From Cloacibacillus sp. An23 (GTDB taxonomy: Bacteria > Synergistota > Synergistia > Synergistales > Synergistaceae), in NCBI RefSeq assembly GCF_002159945.1, contig NZ_NFJQ01000005.1, positions 1-64,000 on the forward strand: 64,000 nucleotides of DNA, in the 5' to 3' direction. A program made the position numbers and the translations under genes. The notes under the pieces were generated by a model. The model was not told the origin of the DNA. It saw only the letters and a program-made list of their open reading frames with translations, and made no database searches. Of this stretch, positions 16,170 to 24,866 are shown in pieces; position 1 is the first letter of the stretch; the number at the start of each line of letters is the position of its first letter.

Positions 16170-17222
16170 ATGAGATTTTTTATTTTTCTGTTCGCGGCCG
16201 TCTTCACCGCGTTTTCGTGGCTTCCCGCGCCGTGCGCTGCGGAGGAAGCGGCGCGCGGAGACGTAGGGCGCGCCGCGGTCGCAGGCGTTCTGCCGTTCCC
16301 GTCCGTCCTCTGCCTCTATCTCGGCTCTGCGGATAAAATCGCCGCGATCCCTCCAGCGTCGATGAGCGCGGCGCGCGAAGGGCTGCTCGGCGAGCTCTTC
16401 CCAAGCATACTGAAGGCCGATACATCGTTCGCCTCCGGCACAGGCGTCAATATCGAAGAGCTGATGACGCTGCGCCCGGACGTGGTGTTTTATCTCGAAG
16501 CAGACAAAACGACCGGACGCGCGCTGGAGAACGCCGGGCTGCGCGCCGTCGCCGTCTCTCCGTCGAAATGGGGCTACGACGTTCTGCGCACGTACGAGGA
16601 ATGGCTGAAGCTGCTGGCGGGAATATTTCCAGAACGCGCCAAAAACGCGGAAAGGGCCGTCGTGTACGGAAGGCGGACGCTAGAGCTGACGAAGGCGCGC
16701 GCCGCGAAGATCCCGCCGGGCGAGAGGCGCAGGGTGCTTTACATCGTGCGCGCGGAAAACGGCAGGATAATCACCTCCGGCAAGAATTTCTTCGGGCAGT
16801 ACTGGTGCGACTCCGTGGGCGCGGAAAACGCGGCGGAGGAGATAACGGCCGAGCGCTCGAACGCCGCCGTCACGATGGAACAGATATATAAATGGAACCC
16901 CGACGTGATACTGATAACGAACTTCACGAAGCTGACGCCGCGCGACGTTCTTTCGTCGCCGGAGTGGAAGCCCGTGAAGGCGGTCAAGCGCGGCGCGGTC
17001 TACAAGATGCCGCTCGCGCTGTACCGGACATATACGCCGGGGCCGGACGCGCCGCTGACTCTGCTGTGGACGGCGCGCGCGGTATATCCGGAGAGCTTCG
17101 GAGACATAGACCTCGCGAAGCAGGCCGTGAGGTATTACAAGGAAATTTTCGGCCTCGACGTGAGCGAGGAACGCGCGCGCGAAATTTTCTGCGCGCCGCT
17201 TGAAGGAGGCGCGGGCCGTTGA
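16170..17222 (+). CDS. ABC transporter substrate-binding protein (iron-siderophore/cobalamin type)
   Basis: About 350 residues. A signal peptide (MRFFIFLFAAVF, likely cleaved after the ACAA-like site near residue 23) exports it. The fold is the BtuF/FhuD type: LMTLRPDVVFYLEAD in the first lobe and YKWNPDVILITNF in the second, with a long joining helix. GGGGG lies seven bases before the ATG at 16170, so the longer open frame is rejected. FecCD-type permease and ATPase genes follow with overlaps. Whether it carries ferric chelates, haem or corrinoids is not determinable. Confidence 0.88.
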   Translation: MRFFIFLFAAVFTAFSWLPAPCAAEEAARGDVGRAAVAGVLPFPSVLCLYLGSADKIAAIPPASMSAAREGLLGELFPSILKADTSFASGTGVNIEELMTLRPDVVFYLEADKTTGRALENAGLRAVAVSPSKWGYDVLRTYEEWLKLLAGIFPERAKNAERAVVYGRRTLELTKARAAKIPPGERRRVLYIVRAENGRIITSGKNFFGQYWCDSVGAENAAEEITAERSNAAVTMEQIYKWNPDVILITNFTKLTPRDVLSSPEWKPVKAVKRGAVYKMPLALYRTYTPGPDAPLTLLWTARAVYPESFGDIDLAKQAVRYYKEIFGLDVSEERAREIFCAPLEGGAGR

Positions 17223-18223
17223 GCAGGCGCGCAGCGCTGATTTCGCTCTGCGCCGCCGCGCTCGTCTGCGCGCCGTTCGCGGCGCTTTGTTTCGGGCGTT
17301 TTCCGATTACGGCGGGCGACGCCGCCTCCGCGCTGTTCCCCGCGTTTTTCGGCGGCGGCGCGGAAAACGAGCTTGCCCGCGGCGTCGTTCTCAACATCCG
17401 CCTGCCGCGCGTACTGCTCGCGATGCTCGCGGGCGCGGGGCTCGCCGTCTCGGGCGCGGCCTTCCAGTCGCTTTTCTCAAATCCGCTCGCGACTCCGGAC
17501 ACCCTCGGCGTCGCTACCGGCGCTTCATTCGGTGCGGCACTCGGCATACTCGCGGGGCTTCCTCCCGCTCTCGTACAGATGTCGGCCTTCGCCGCCGGAC
17601 TCGCCGCCGTCGCCGTCGTGCTCGCAGTCAGCCGCGTGCGCGGCTCATCTCCCGTCATAATGATGATACTCGCCGGAATGGTCGTGAGCGCGCTCTTCTC
17701 GGCGCTAGTCTCGCTAGTAAAATTCGCAGCCGACCCGCAGGACGTTCTGCCTGCCATAACATTCTGGCTCATGGGCAGCCTCGCCGGCGCTACGCGGGAA
17801 AGCCTCGCGCTAGGCGCTCCCGCGATAATCGCCGGCGCCGCGGCCGTATGGCTCGCGCGCTGGCGTCTCAACGCCGCGTCGCTCTCCGAGGACGAAGCCG
17901 AGGCGCTCGGCGTGAACCTTCGCCGCCTCCGCGTCGCAGTGATTGCCGGGGCCGCGCTGATAACCGGCTCCGTCGTCTCTATGTGCGGCCTCATCGGATG
18001 GGTCGGCCTGCTCGTGCCGCACGTTTCACGAATGCTCTTCGGCGCGGACAACCGCCGCGTCGTCCCCGCGAGCCTCGCGCTCGGCGCGCTCTTCATGCTC
18101 GCGATAGACACGGCGGCGCGCAGCGCCGCGGCCTCCGAGATTCCGGCCTCGATACTCACGTCGATAATCGGAGCTCCCTTCTTCATATTTTTGCTGCGGC
18201 GCAGCGGAGGCGTAAGGGGATGA
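17219..18223 (+). CDS. FecCD-family ABC transporter permease
   Basis: A 334-residue permease with about nine to ten transmembrane segments, translated from a TTG that overlaps the preceding stop codon (TTGA) and has GGAGG nine bases upstream. Family motifs include NIRLPRVLLAMLAGAGLAVSG and FQSLFSNPLATPDTLGV near the N-terminus, and CGLIGWVGLLVPHVSRMLFG later. It would pair with the neighbouring binding protein and ATPase to import an iron complex or cobalamin-like compound. Confidence 0.93.
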   Translation: MSRRAALISLCAAALVCAPFAALCFGRFPITAGDAASALFPAFFGGGAENELARGVVLNIRLPRVLLAMLAGAGLAVSGAAFQSLFSNPLATPDTLGVATGASFGAALGILAGLPPALVQMSAFAAGLAAVAVVLAVSRVRGSSPVIMMILAGMVVSALFSALVSLVKFAADPQDVLPAITFWLMGSLAGATRESLALGAPAIIAGAAAVWLARWRLNAASLSEDEAEALGVNLRRLRVAVIAGAALITGSVVSMCGLIGWVGLLVPHVSRMLFGADNRRVVPASLALGALFMLAIDTAARSAAASEIPASILTSIIGAPFFIFLLRRSGGVRG

Positions 18224-19017
18224 CGTTCGAGACGCGCGGCGGGGCCTTCCGCTACGGCGGCGGCGAATGGACGGTGCGCGGCGTGGACTTCCGCGTCGGG
18301 AGCGGCGAGATATTGTCGATACTCGGCGCGAACGGCGCTGGGAAGACGACCGTCATACGCTGCTCCGCCGGCCTGCTGCGCTGGAACGATGGCGCGACAT
18401 ATCTCGACGGCGCTGATATAAGGACGCTGGCGCCGAAAAAATTCCGCTCCGCCGTAGGCTACGTGCCGCAGGCGCGCCCATCGGCCTTCGTCTACACGGT
18501 AACTGAAATGGTTCTGCTCGGGCGGCTGCCGCGCATGGGAGCCTTCGCCTCACCGTCGGCGGAGGACGGGCGAAAAGCGCGCGAGGCGCTCGAGCTCGCG
18601 GGAATCTCACATCTGAAAGACCGCCTGTGCAGCCGCATAAGCGGAGGCGAATACCAGATGGTCGTCCTCGCGCGCGCCTTGGCCTCCGAGCCGTTGCTGC
18701 TGATCCTCGACGAGCCGGAGTCGAACCTAGACTTTAAGAATCAGGCCCGCCTGCTCGGCACGGTCGCGTCGCTCTGCCGCGAGCGGGGCATGAGCGCCGT
18801 CTTCAGCACGCACTACCCGGAGCACGCGCTCGAACTTTCGCAAAAGTCCCTGCTCGTCATGCCTGGCGGCGGAACGCTCTTCGGCGCGTCTGAAGAGATA
18901 GTGACGGAAGAAAACCTCCGCGCCGCCTTCGGCGTCCCCGTCGCGCTGCACCGCTTCGAAGCCTTCGGCCGCGAGCGCATCTGCGTTGCCGCGGAGTACG
19001 GCGGCTCGCGCGAATAA
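18220..19017 (+). CDS. ABC transporter ATP-binding protein (FepC/BtuD type)
   Basis: A 265-residue ATPase with Walker A GANGAGKTT (about 37-45), Q-loop in VGYVPQ, signature RISGGEYQMVVLARAL, Walker B LLLILDEPESNLD and switch histidine in FSTHYPEH. The frame is open far upstream, but the ATG at 18220 overlaps the permease stop as ATGA and gives family length. Its last codons lie against the terminator of the opposite small gene at 19082-19243. Confidence 0.93.
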   Translation: MTFETRGGAFRYGGGEWTVRGVDFRVGSGEILSILGANGAGKTTVIRCSAGLLRWNDGATYLDGADIRTLAPKKFRSAVGYVPQARPSAFVYTVTEMVLLGRLPRMGAFASPSAEDGRKAREALELAGISHLKDRLCSRISGGEYQMVVLARALASEPLLLILDEPESNLDFKNQARLLGTVASLCRERGMSAVFSTHYPEHALELSQKSLLVMPGGGTLFGASEEIVTEENLRAAFGVPVALHRFEAFGRERICVAAEYGGSRE

Positions 19018-19052
19018 ACGAAAACCGCGTCTCCTTGACGGTGGAGACGCGG
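19016..19052 (-). terminator. terminator of the small minus-strand gene
   Basis: Ten-base stem CCGCGTCTCC/GGAGACGCGG (19025-19034/19043-19052) followed on the minus strand by TTTTCGTTT. Its loop contains the -35 hexamer of the opposite antisense promoter. Confidence 0.85.
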
Positions 19053-19064
19053 CACTGCTAAAAT
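19035..19064 (+). promoter_or_regulatory. antisense promoter facing the small toxin-like ORF
   Basis: TTGACG (19035-19040), 18-base spacer and an extended -10 TGcTAAAAT (-10 at 19059-19064) form a good sigma-70 promoter directed into the 3' end of the opposite ORF. Confidence 0.65.
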
Positions 19065-19070
19065 ACTCTC

Positions 19071-19118
19071 GGGTAGTTCAGCTACCGGAAATACTTAAGC
19101 GCCAACTCAAGTATTTTC
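19071..19118 (+). ncRNA. candidate antitoxin antisense RNA
   Basis: A short RNA starting near 19071 would fold into GGTAG/CTACC (19072-19076/19082-19086) and AAATACTT/AAGTATTT (19089-19096/19109-19116), the second followed by TTC as a weak AT-rich terminator. It is complementary to the last dozen codons and the stop codon of the small ORF, the usual 3'-overlap arrangement of several type I antitoxins. Confidence 0.45.
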
Positions 19119-19243
19119 AACAGCAGGCTAAACAGAGGGACGTATCGGAGTAGTGAGCTCGCGAAGTTACGTCCCTCTCGCCTTTTAAGATGCTTCCATC
19201 TTCTTCGGCGCTTCCGAGAGGTTTGTTCCATGTCAGGCGGCAC
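19082..19243 (-). CDS. 53-residue basic-hydrophobic peptide, candidate type I toxin
   Basis: The frame starts at a GTG with GGAGG seven bases upstream. It encodes a very basic N-terminal half (KRRRRWKHLKRREGR, about 11-25) and a hydrophobic amphipathic half (LLRYVPLFSLLLKILELALK, about 31-50) ending in Phe-Arg. It has its own TATAAT promoter element (19316-19321) and terminator (19016-19052). The Shine-Dalgarno is paired in a CTCCC/GGGAG tetraloop hairpin (19252-19265), and an antisense promoter faces the 3' end. Taken together these are type I toxin hallmarks; no homologue is known to me. Confidence 0.6.
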   Translation of the reverse strand: MPPDMEQTSRKRRRRWKHLKRREGRNFASSLLRYVPLFSLLLKILELALKYFR

Positions 19244-19251
19244 GGCCTCAC

Positions 19252-19321
19252 CTCCCGTCCGGGAGAAACTTCTTACTTCGAGTTCCCTTACCTCGAAAGT
19301 CCGTCAACTGAGCCGATTATA
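19252..19321 (-). promoter_or_regulatory. promoter and SD-sequestering 5' leader of the 53-residue ORF
   Basis: TATAAT lies at 19316-19321 with only a weak -35 (TTTATA, 19339-19344). The leader holds TTCGAG/CTCGAA (about 19277-19297) and the CTCCC-GGAC-GGGAG hairpin that pairs the ribosome-binding site. Confidence 0.5.
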
Positions 19322-19416
19322 CTATATGGATGTTATTTTATAAAAATATGCCGCGAAGATATGCTTTAGCCGCGTTCGCAAAAGTGCGCGGCCCTTGCGC
19401 GCACGCGGAGCTTTCG

Positions 19417-21066
19417 CTATTGCGTGCCGCCCGTTATCTTTATCCGGCCGTCGAGCTTCGGCTCGAATTTTCTGCCGAGCGCCTCGCCGCAGTAAAGGTC
19501 GAAAGCCTCTATCACGTTATATGGAGTTTCTTCCTTTTTAACGTAATCGAACTCGCGGCACATGAAGTCGGAGGCGGCGACGGAGTAGACTGCTCCGTCG
19601 TCGAACGGCTCCCATCCGCGCGCGCTTTCGACGGTCACGTTTCTGACGCGGTTTCCCGCGCACGTCACGCGGCGGTTCACGACCTCGGCGGGCTCGCCGG
19701 AAAGGTCTATCTCGAAGCGCAGCCCCGCGGCGTGGACGAATTCGCCGGAGTGCGTACGGCGTGCGTAGTCGTAACGCTCGCCGGGAGCAATTAGCGACGA
19801 AGCGGATATTTCAAGCTGTTCGCGTATCTGAGCGCCGGTCATGAGCAGGCGGCAGAGTTTGTCGCCGTATGGAATGAGGTCTAGCATGTCGGTGGACGAG
19901 AAAGGGCCGGGCGGCACGACGCGGCCGATGCGCAGCGAGCCGCCGTTGATGAAGCCTATCCTCGCTTGCGCCGCGTATCTGAAAGCCTCGGCCGCGAGGC
20001 TGCCGAACTCGTTTTCGCGCGTGCGCGCGGCGGTCCGCGTGCAGTCTACGGCGCGCATCAGCCCCATGACCGGGTTGCTGATTTTGAGCGCGGCGGCGAT
20101 TTTGCGCTGCGCCTCGCGGCCGGCCGCCTCGACTTCGGGCACGCCGCGCGTCTCAGGCGTCACGGAAAGCAGCTTCCACGAAGATTTCTCCGGCACGATG
20201 CCGCCGCCGTCCACGGTCACGTCGAAGCGCCCAGCGCAACGCCCGTCGAGGCCGGCCTGCCCTATCAGCGTGGCGTTCGCGCCGCCGCACACGATTATCT
20301 TTTCTTCCACAGCGTCGTGCGTGTGCCCTCCTGCTATCACGTCTATGCCGCGCACATCCTCCGCGAGCTTTTCGTCGAGCGGCAGCCCGATGTGGTTGAC
20401 GGCGACGACGGCGTCTACGCCCGCCGCGCGCAGCTCGCGGACGTGCTTTTCGGCGACGGCGGCGAGAGCGGCGTCTACCTCGAAGCCCTCCGGAAAACTC
20501 ACTATCGATTTGAGATCGGGCGTGACGAGGCCGAAGAGCCCGAGCCTCACGCCGCCGCGCTCTATTACCGCGCTCTTCACGAACCATCGTCCGACGGCTT
20601 CTTCGTCCTCGAATGTCACGTTCGAGGCGAGCACGGGAAATTTCAGCTTCGGGCCGAGCTTCGCGAGGGTTTTCACGCCGCCGTCGAAATCGTGGTTGCC
20701 GAGCACGCCGGCGTCGAAGCCGAGCAGAGCGAGCGCGCCGTACTCCGCTTCGCCCTCCGTGACGATTCCTTTGAGGCCGAGCATTACGTCGCCCGCTTCG
20801 AGCAGGAACACCGGCGCGCCGGATTCCTCCGCGATTTTCGCGCGTTCCGCCTCGACCAGCGCGAGGGCGCGCGCAAGGCCGCCTGTGCGCGCGACAGTCG
20901 GGCGGCCGTCCGCGTCCGCCGAAACCTCGCGGTATGGCAGTATGTAGCTGTGCGGGTCGTTTACCATGAGTATATGGAAGCGCTTTTCAGCCGAAGCGGG
21001 GAGCGCGAGAAGCAGCGCGGCGAGCAGCGCCGCGGCCGTGCGTTTCGTCATAGTCTTCGCGTTCAA
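19417..21066 (-). CDS. secreted 5'-nucleotidase / UshA-family metallophosphoesterase
   Basis: A 549-residue exported enzyme with a signal peptide ending near ASA (about residue 26). The metallophosphoesterase domain has its metal ligands in NDPHSY, EAGDVML, GNHDFDGG, NHIGLP and GGHTHD. The C-terminal 5'-nucleotidase domain has NGGSLR and PYGDKL, the substrate-pocket signatures. It probably releases phosphate from nucleotides outside the cytoplasm. The frame begins at a TTG eight bases after a GGAAGAG ribosome-binding site, with an ATG five codons later as alternative. It follows an unknown membrane-protein gene in the same direction. Confidence 0.92.
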   Translation of the reverse strand: MNAKTMTKRTAAALLAALLLALPASAEKRFHILMVNDPHSYILPYREVSADADGRPTVARTGGLARALALVEAERAKIAEESGAPVFLLEAGDVMLGLKGIVTEGEAEYGALALLGFDAGVLGNHDFDGGVKTLAKLGPKLKFPVLASNVTFEDEEAVGRWFVKSAVIERGGVRLGLFGLVTPDLKSIVSFPEGFEVDAALAAVAEKHVRELRAAGVDAVVAVNHIGLPLDEKLAEDVRGIDVIAGGHTHDAVEEKIIVCGGANATLIGQAGLDGRCAGRFDVTVDGGGIVPEKSSWKLLSVTPETRGVPEVEAAGREAQRKIAAALKISNPVMGLMRAVDCTRTAARTRENEFGSLAAEAFRYAAQARIGFINGGSLRIGRVVPPGPFSSTDMLDLIPYGDKLCRLLMTGAQIREQLEISASSLIAPGERYDYARRTHSGEFVHAAGLRFEIDLSGEPAEVVNRRVTCAGNRVRNVTVESARGWEPFDDGAVYSVAASDFMCREFDYVKKEETPYNVIEAFDLYCGEALGRKFEPKLDGRIKITGGTQ

Positions 21067-21153
21067 TTTCGTCTCTTCCTTCCGTTAGGGGCTTTTTCGT
21101 CTATTGCCGTAAGCAAGCGCGCGCGAAGCTGCGCGTCCGCTTTCGCCGTTTTT

Positions 21154-22326
21154 TTATAAATCTACTGGCTTCACGTTCACCACCAGGCTGAAGTTCCCGG
21201 TGCAGCTTATCAGGTAACGTCTCGCGTTTTTCATATTCCATTCAATACTTCTGTCTTCGTTGTACAGAGCGTTTTCGTCAAGCGAGAAGCCCAAGCATTC
21301 GGGCACGTAGAAATGCACCCATCTGCCGCCTGTCTCGCGGCTGATTCCGCCGTATCTGGTCACTGGCTCCGGCTGGCCTTTTCCGTAAGGGCCGGGGAGG
21401 CGCGCCGGCCTGCTCTTCGGGCTCAGCCATACAGTGGCTTCTTTGAGCCTGCCGCTTTGTATCTGCGCTATGTCCTCGCCGGCCCGGACGATGAGGGAGG
21501 GGATATGTTCGCTCACGACCATGTATCCGCCGAGGAAAATCGGGAAGGCGATCGAGAGGGCCATTATTTGGATAGCCTTGACCGTAATCATCCCGCGGCA
21601 CGCGGAAAATACGACGCACGCCGCGGACAGCAAAACCGCAGCAGCCACCGCCGAGACTATCGTTATGTACCAGAGGCGGTAGGCGCGTATAAGAGCCTCG
21701 GGCGACTGCGCGCCGCAGACGAGCAGCCGCATGAATACCGGGCTGATTGAAAGCCAAATCAGGCATATCCCGAAGAACATGCCGGCGAACGGAAGGAGCG
21801 AGACGAACGTCCGCCCCGCGAATTTTTTCGCCTCCGCCGCGGCTTCGGCGTCCCTGCGCCGCCGGGCCGCTTCACCGGCCGCGGCCTTTTCCGGGGCTTT
21901 GTAGGGGACGAAGGCGCCGAAGCCCGGTCCGACGCCGCCGAAAGAACCGCTTAAAGAATTGCTCTCGATAAAGGCGCGGTATTCACTGTGCAGGCGGAAC
22001 GTGCCGCGGACCGCGAAAACCCCGCCGGCGGCCAGCAGCCAGCCGGATATCCGCCCGCCGCCCCCGACGAGCGCCATCGCCGCGTCCGCGCAGGCGCAGA
22101 GCAGTAGCGCGACGGCGCACAAGCGGCTTTTCGTCGCCAGTATCACCGACGCCAGAACGAAAGCCGGCACGGCGACGGCGACGGCGGCGTAATCGCGCGA
22201 GACGGCCCCGGCGCAGAGGGATACCGCAGCGCACGAATACGCGAAGGCCAAAGCCGCCGTGACATTGCTCCGGCATTGCTTGGATGCGTATTTTCTGTAA
22301 AAAATACTTTTTGTCGTCCGTTCCAT
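21154..22326 (-). CDS. membrane protein of unknown function
   Basis: About 390 residues. Four hydrophobic segments in two pairs occupy roughly residues 20-100; an Ala/Arg/Lys-rich cytoplasmic linker (about 125-165) follows, then three further membrane segments (about 170-280) and a soluble C-terminal domain of about 110 residues ending in a hydrophobic strand. I recognise no family. GGAG lies eight bases before the ATG at 22326; an upstream in-frame ATG has no such site. It probably shares a transcript with the downstream 5'-nucleotidase gene, 87 bases away. Confidence 0.7.
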   Translation of the reverse strand: MERTTKSIFYRKYASKQCRSNVTAALAFAYSCAAVSLCAGAVSRDYAAVAVAVPAFVLASVILATKSRLCAVALLLCACADAAMALVGGGGRISGWLLAAGGVFAVRGTFRLHSEYRAFIESNSLSGSFGGVGPGFGAFVPYKAPEKAAAGEAARRRRDAEAAAEAKKFAGRTFVSLLPFAGMFFGICLIWLSISPVFMRLLVCGAQSPEALIRAYRLWYITIVSAVAAAVLLSAACVVFSACRGMITVKAIQIMALSIAFPIFLGGYMVVSEHIPSLIVRAGEDIAQIQSGRLKEATVWLSPKSRPARLPGPYGKGQPEPVTRYGGISRETGGRWVHFYVPECLGFSLDENALYNEDRSIEWNMKNARRYLISCTGNFSLVVNVKPVDL

Positions 22327-22457
22327 CAGCCATTCTCCGATAAAGACGGCTTTCCGCCGCCATGATATTGTACCAGACATTATAACCGCGTCTGGCGGGC
22401 GCGGAAAATCCGGCGCGCTGTTGACCTGAGCGGGCTCCAAGTCTTATACTCGGCCTT

Positions 22458-23624
22458 ATGTTTAGAACAGTCGCTATTCTTCTCGTGCTATATCCGCTCG
22501 CCCGTTTCGTCCTGCCGCTGCGCGCCTCGTGGCCCGTCAAGGCGGCATTGTCCGCGTTCATCGTCGCAGCCGCGTTCAAGCAGCAGTTCTTCACGCGCTT
22601 CGGCGGGCACTTCTTTTCGCCCGAGCTGCCGAAGCCGCTGATAGAGGGCTACACCGTCGTCTTCGCCGCTCTCGCCGCGCTCGTCCTGCTGACGCTATGC
22701 CGCGACCTGTGGCTTACCGCGCGCTGCGCCGCGCGCGCCGTCTCCGCCCTGCGCTCGGACTCCGGCAATTTTTACGGGATTTTCGACGGCTCCGGCCTTT
22801 CGCCGCGCGCCGCCGCAGCGATGCTCACGCTATCCGTCGCGGTCGGAGTCTACGGCGTTTACGAGGCGCAGCGCCAGCCGCGCGTCGTCGAGCGAGAGGC
22901 CGCGCTCGCGGGGCTTCCGCCAGAATTCGACGGCTGCCGCATAGTTCTGCTCAGCGACATGCATATCAGCGCGTCGCGCCGCGCGCCGTGGACGGAGGAG
23001 CTCGTCCGCCGCGTGGACGCTCTTTCGCCCGACCTGATACTGATAACGGGAGACTTCATCGACGGCGCCGTCAATGCGCGGCGCGCCGACGTCGAGCCGC
23101 TCGCCGGGCTGCGCGCGAAGGAGGGCGTCTTCGGCGTTTTCGGCAATCACGAGTATTATTTCGGATGGCGTGAATGGGGCGCGAAGTTCGAGGAATTTAG
23201 GATAAGGATGCTCGCCAACGAAAGCGCCGTTATCGAACGAGGCGGAGGCGCGCTAGTAGTCGCGGGGCTCGCGGACGAATACGCGCCGCGCGGCGGAGCC
23301 GAAGGGCCGGACGTTCGGAAGGCGCTCGCCGGGGCTCCCGAGGGCGCACCGGTCATACTGATGGACCACCGTCCGGGACGCGCGCTCGAGAACGCGCTGG
23401 CCGGCGCGGACTTGCAGCTTTCAGGACACACTCACGGCGGCATGGTCTGGGGGCTGGCGGAGGTCATCGCGAAGTACAACGGCGGCTATGTGAACGGCTG
23501 GTACGACGCCGGCGGCATGAAGCTCTTCGTCTCTCCCGGCACTGGGATATGGAACGGCTTCCTCGTGCGCATAGGCGTGCCAGCCGAGCTGACCGTGCTG
23601 ACGCTGCGCCGCGCCGGCGAATGA
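22458..23624 (+). CDS. membrane-anchored metallophosphoesterase
   Basis: A 388-residue protein with three N-terminal membrane segments (about 1-130) followed by a calcineurin-like phosphoesterase domain: LLSDMHISAS (DxH), LITGDFIDG (GD), FGNHEYY (GNHE), LMDHRP and SGHTHGG (GHTH). This is the architecture of the YkuE/YaeI group, which includes enzymes acting on UDP-diacylglucosamine-type lipids, but the substrate here is unknown. A GNAT gene begins two bases after its stop codon and a deaminase-like gene follows, suggesting one transcript. Confidence 0.9.
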   Translation: MFRTVAILLVLYPLARFVLPLRASWPVKAALSAFIVAAAFKQQFFTRFGGHFFSPELPKPLIEGYTVVFAALAALVLLTLCRDLWLTARCAARAVSALRSDSGNFYGIFDGSGLSPRAAAAMLTLSVAVGVYGVYEAQRQPRVVEREAALAGLPPEFDGCRIVLLSDMHISASRRAPWTEELVRRVDALSPDLILITGDFIDGAVNARRADVEPLAGLRAKEGVFGVFGNHEYYFGWREWGAKFEEFRIRMLANESAVIERGGGALVVAGLADEYAPRGGAEGPDVRKALAGAPEGAPVILMDHRPGRALENALAGADLQLSGHTHGGMVWGLAEVIAKYNGGYVNGWYDAGGMKLFVSPGTGIWNGFLVRIGVPAELTVLTLRRAGE

Positions 23625-23625
23625 C

Positions 23626-24075
23626 ATGGAAATAGTAAAAATCACGAAAAACAAAGAAAAGTATATACCGCTGCTGCTCATCGGCGACGAAGAGGAATCC
23701 ATGATAGCGCGCTACCTCTCGCGCGGCGAGCTCTTCGTCATGGGCGAGGGCGATACTGTCATCTGCGCCGCCGTCGTAACGGACGAGGGCGGCGGCACAG
23801 CGGAGCTGAAAAATATCTCAGTTTATCCCGAATTTCAACGGCGCGGTTACGGGCGCGCGATGCTGGGATTTCTCGAAACGTGCTGCAAAGAACGCGGCTT
23901 CTCGGAGTTCGTCATGGGCACCGGCGAGACGCCGCAGACGCTCGGATTTTACGAAAGCTGCGGATATTCGGTTTACCGCCGCGAGCGGGACTTCTTCACG
24001 AAAAACTACAGCCGCCCGATAATCGATAACGGCGTACTTCTGCGCGACATGATATATTTAAAGAAAGCTCTGTAA
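23626..24075 (+). CDS. GNAT family N-acetyltransferase
   Basis: A 149-residue acetyltransferase. The acetyl-CoA-binding motif A is visible as FQRRGYGRAMLGFLE (about 69-83), preceded by the beta-4 strand ELKNISVYPE, and followed by the C-terminal GFYESCGYSVYRR motif. The acyl acceptor cannot be predicted. It is tightly packed behind the metallophosphoesterase gene (one-base gap) and in front of a cytidine-deaminase-like gene (23 bases). Confidence 0.88.
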   Translation: MEIVKITKNKEKYIPLLLIGDEEESMIARYLSRGELFVMGEGDTVICAAVVTDEGGGTAELKNISVYPEFQRRGYGRAMLGFLETCCKERGFSEFVMGTGETPQTLGFYESCGYSVYRRERDFFTKNYSRPIIDNGVLLRDMIYLKKAL

Positions 24076-24098
24076 AAAGCGAAAGGGGAGCGCGATTC

Positions 24099-24500
24099 AT
24101 GGAAAAACGCGGACTTGAGCCGAAGGACTGTGAGCTTATCGAGACGGCGCGCGCTGCGATAGCGCCGTGCTACGACGGCGAGACCTTCCGCCACACAGTC
24201 GGATGTGCGCTGAGATGCGCCGGCGGGAAAATCTACCGCGGCGTCAACGTCTATTCGCTACACGGCTCATGCGCCGAGCCCGTCGCGATAGGCGCGGCGG
24301 TCATGGACGGCGCGCGCGGCTTCGACTGCATCGTCGCGGTACACGGCGGGGACGGCCGCATAATGCCGCCCTGCGGCAACTGCCGCCAGATACTTTCCGA
24401 CTACATGCCCGGCTGCTGGGTCATCGTCGGCGGCGAGGACGGCCCTTTCAAGGTGCGCGCGAGAGACCTCATCCCGTTCGCCTACGAGGCCGAATATTAA
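24099..24500 (+). CDS. cytidine deaminase-like protein (blasticidin-S deaminase/CDA superfamily)
   Basis: A 133-residue zinc deaminase. The metal-binding and catalytic motif reads HGSCAEPVA (Cys-Ala-Glu, as in tetrameric cytidine deaminases) and the second half is PPCGNCRQ (PCxxC). The glutamate serves as proton shuttle in the family. Compared with true cytidine deaminases the sequence lacks some surrounding conservation, so nucleoside specificity is uncertain and the protein may act on a related base. GAAAGGGGAG precedes the ATG. Confidence 0.85.
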   Translation: MEKRGLEPKDCELIETARAAIAPCYDGETFRHTVGCALRCAGGKIYRGVNVYSLHGSCAEPVAIGAAVMDGARGFDCIVAVHGGDGRIMPPCGNCRQILSDYMPGCWVIVGGEDGPFKVRARDLIPFAYEAEY

Positions 24501-24671
24501 GGCGCGGGCCGCTTATTCGTCGGGCGGATACTTCTTGCCTTTTCAATACCGCCGTTTAAGCTTCTCCGGCTCGCGCAGGGGATTTTCCGCGCAATAGACC
24601 GTGAGCCGGAAAACGCGGAGCGCGCAATAAGCTTCACGGAAGCCATTGCGCGCGCAGTCAGGCTCGTAAAG

Positions 24672-24833
24672 CTACGCCGGCCTCCGCTCCGCGAACTTTT
24701 CGACGCAGCTTATCACGATATTCCTCAAACGCTCTTCGATGCGCTTCCCTACGCCGGGAATCTCGCGCAGGCTCGCGGCGAGCGCTTCGCCTCTTTCTCC
24801 GCGATTGACCGTATCTTTGATATAGTATTGCCG
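24672..24833 (-). pseudogene. possible remnant of a helix-hairpin-helix protein
   Basis: In the 360-base gap between two plus-strand genes the minus strand reads about 53 sense codons that look like protein, including LREIPGVGKRIEERLRNI, a helix-hairpin-helix DNA-binding motif of the kind seen in UvrC, RuvA and related proteins. No start codon or ribosome-binding site lies in frame upstream. It may be a decayed fragment or a chance reading. The rest of the gap (24501-24866) shows nothing else. Confidence 0.25.
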
Positions 24834-24866
24834 TAGGCTAAAATTTACGCAAGAGGTGAAGCTTTT

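Noticed and set aside
17200-18219. Apparent N-terminal extension of the ABC ATPase making a 605-residue protein
   Set aside because: The extension is a shadow of the permease frame; the ATG at 18220 overlaps the permease stop codon and gives a normal ATPase.
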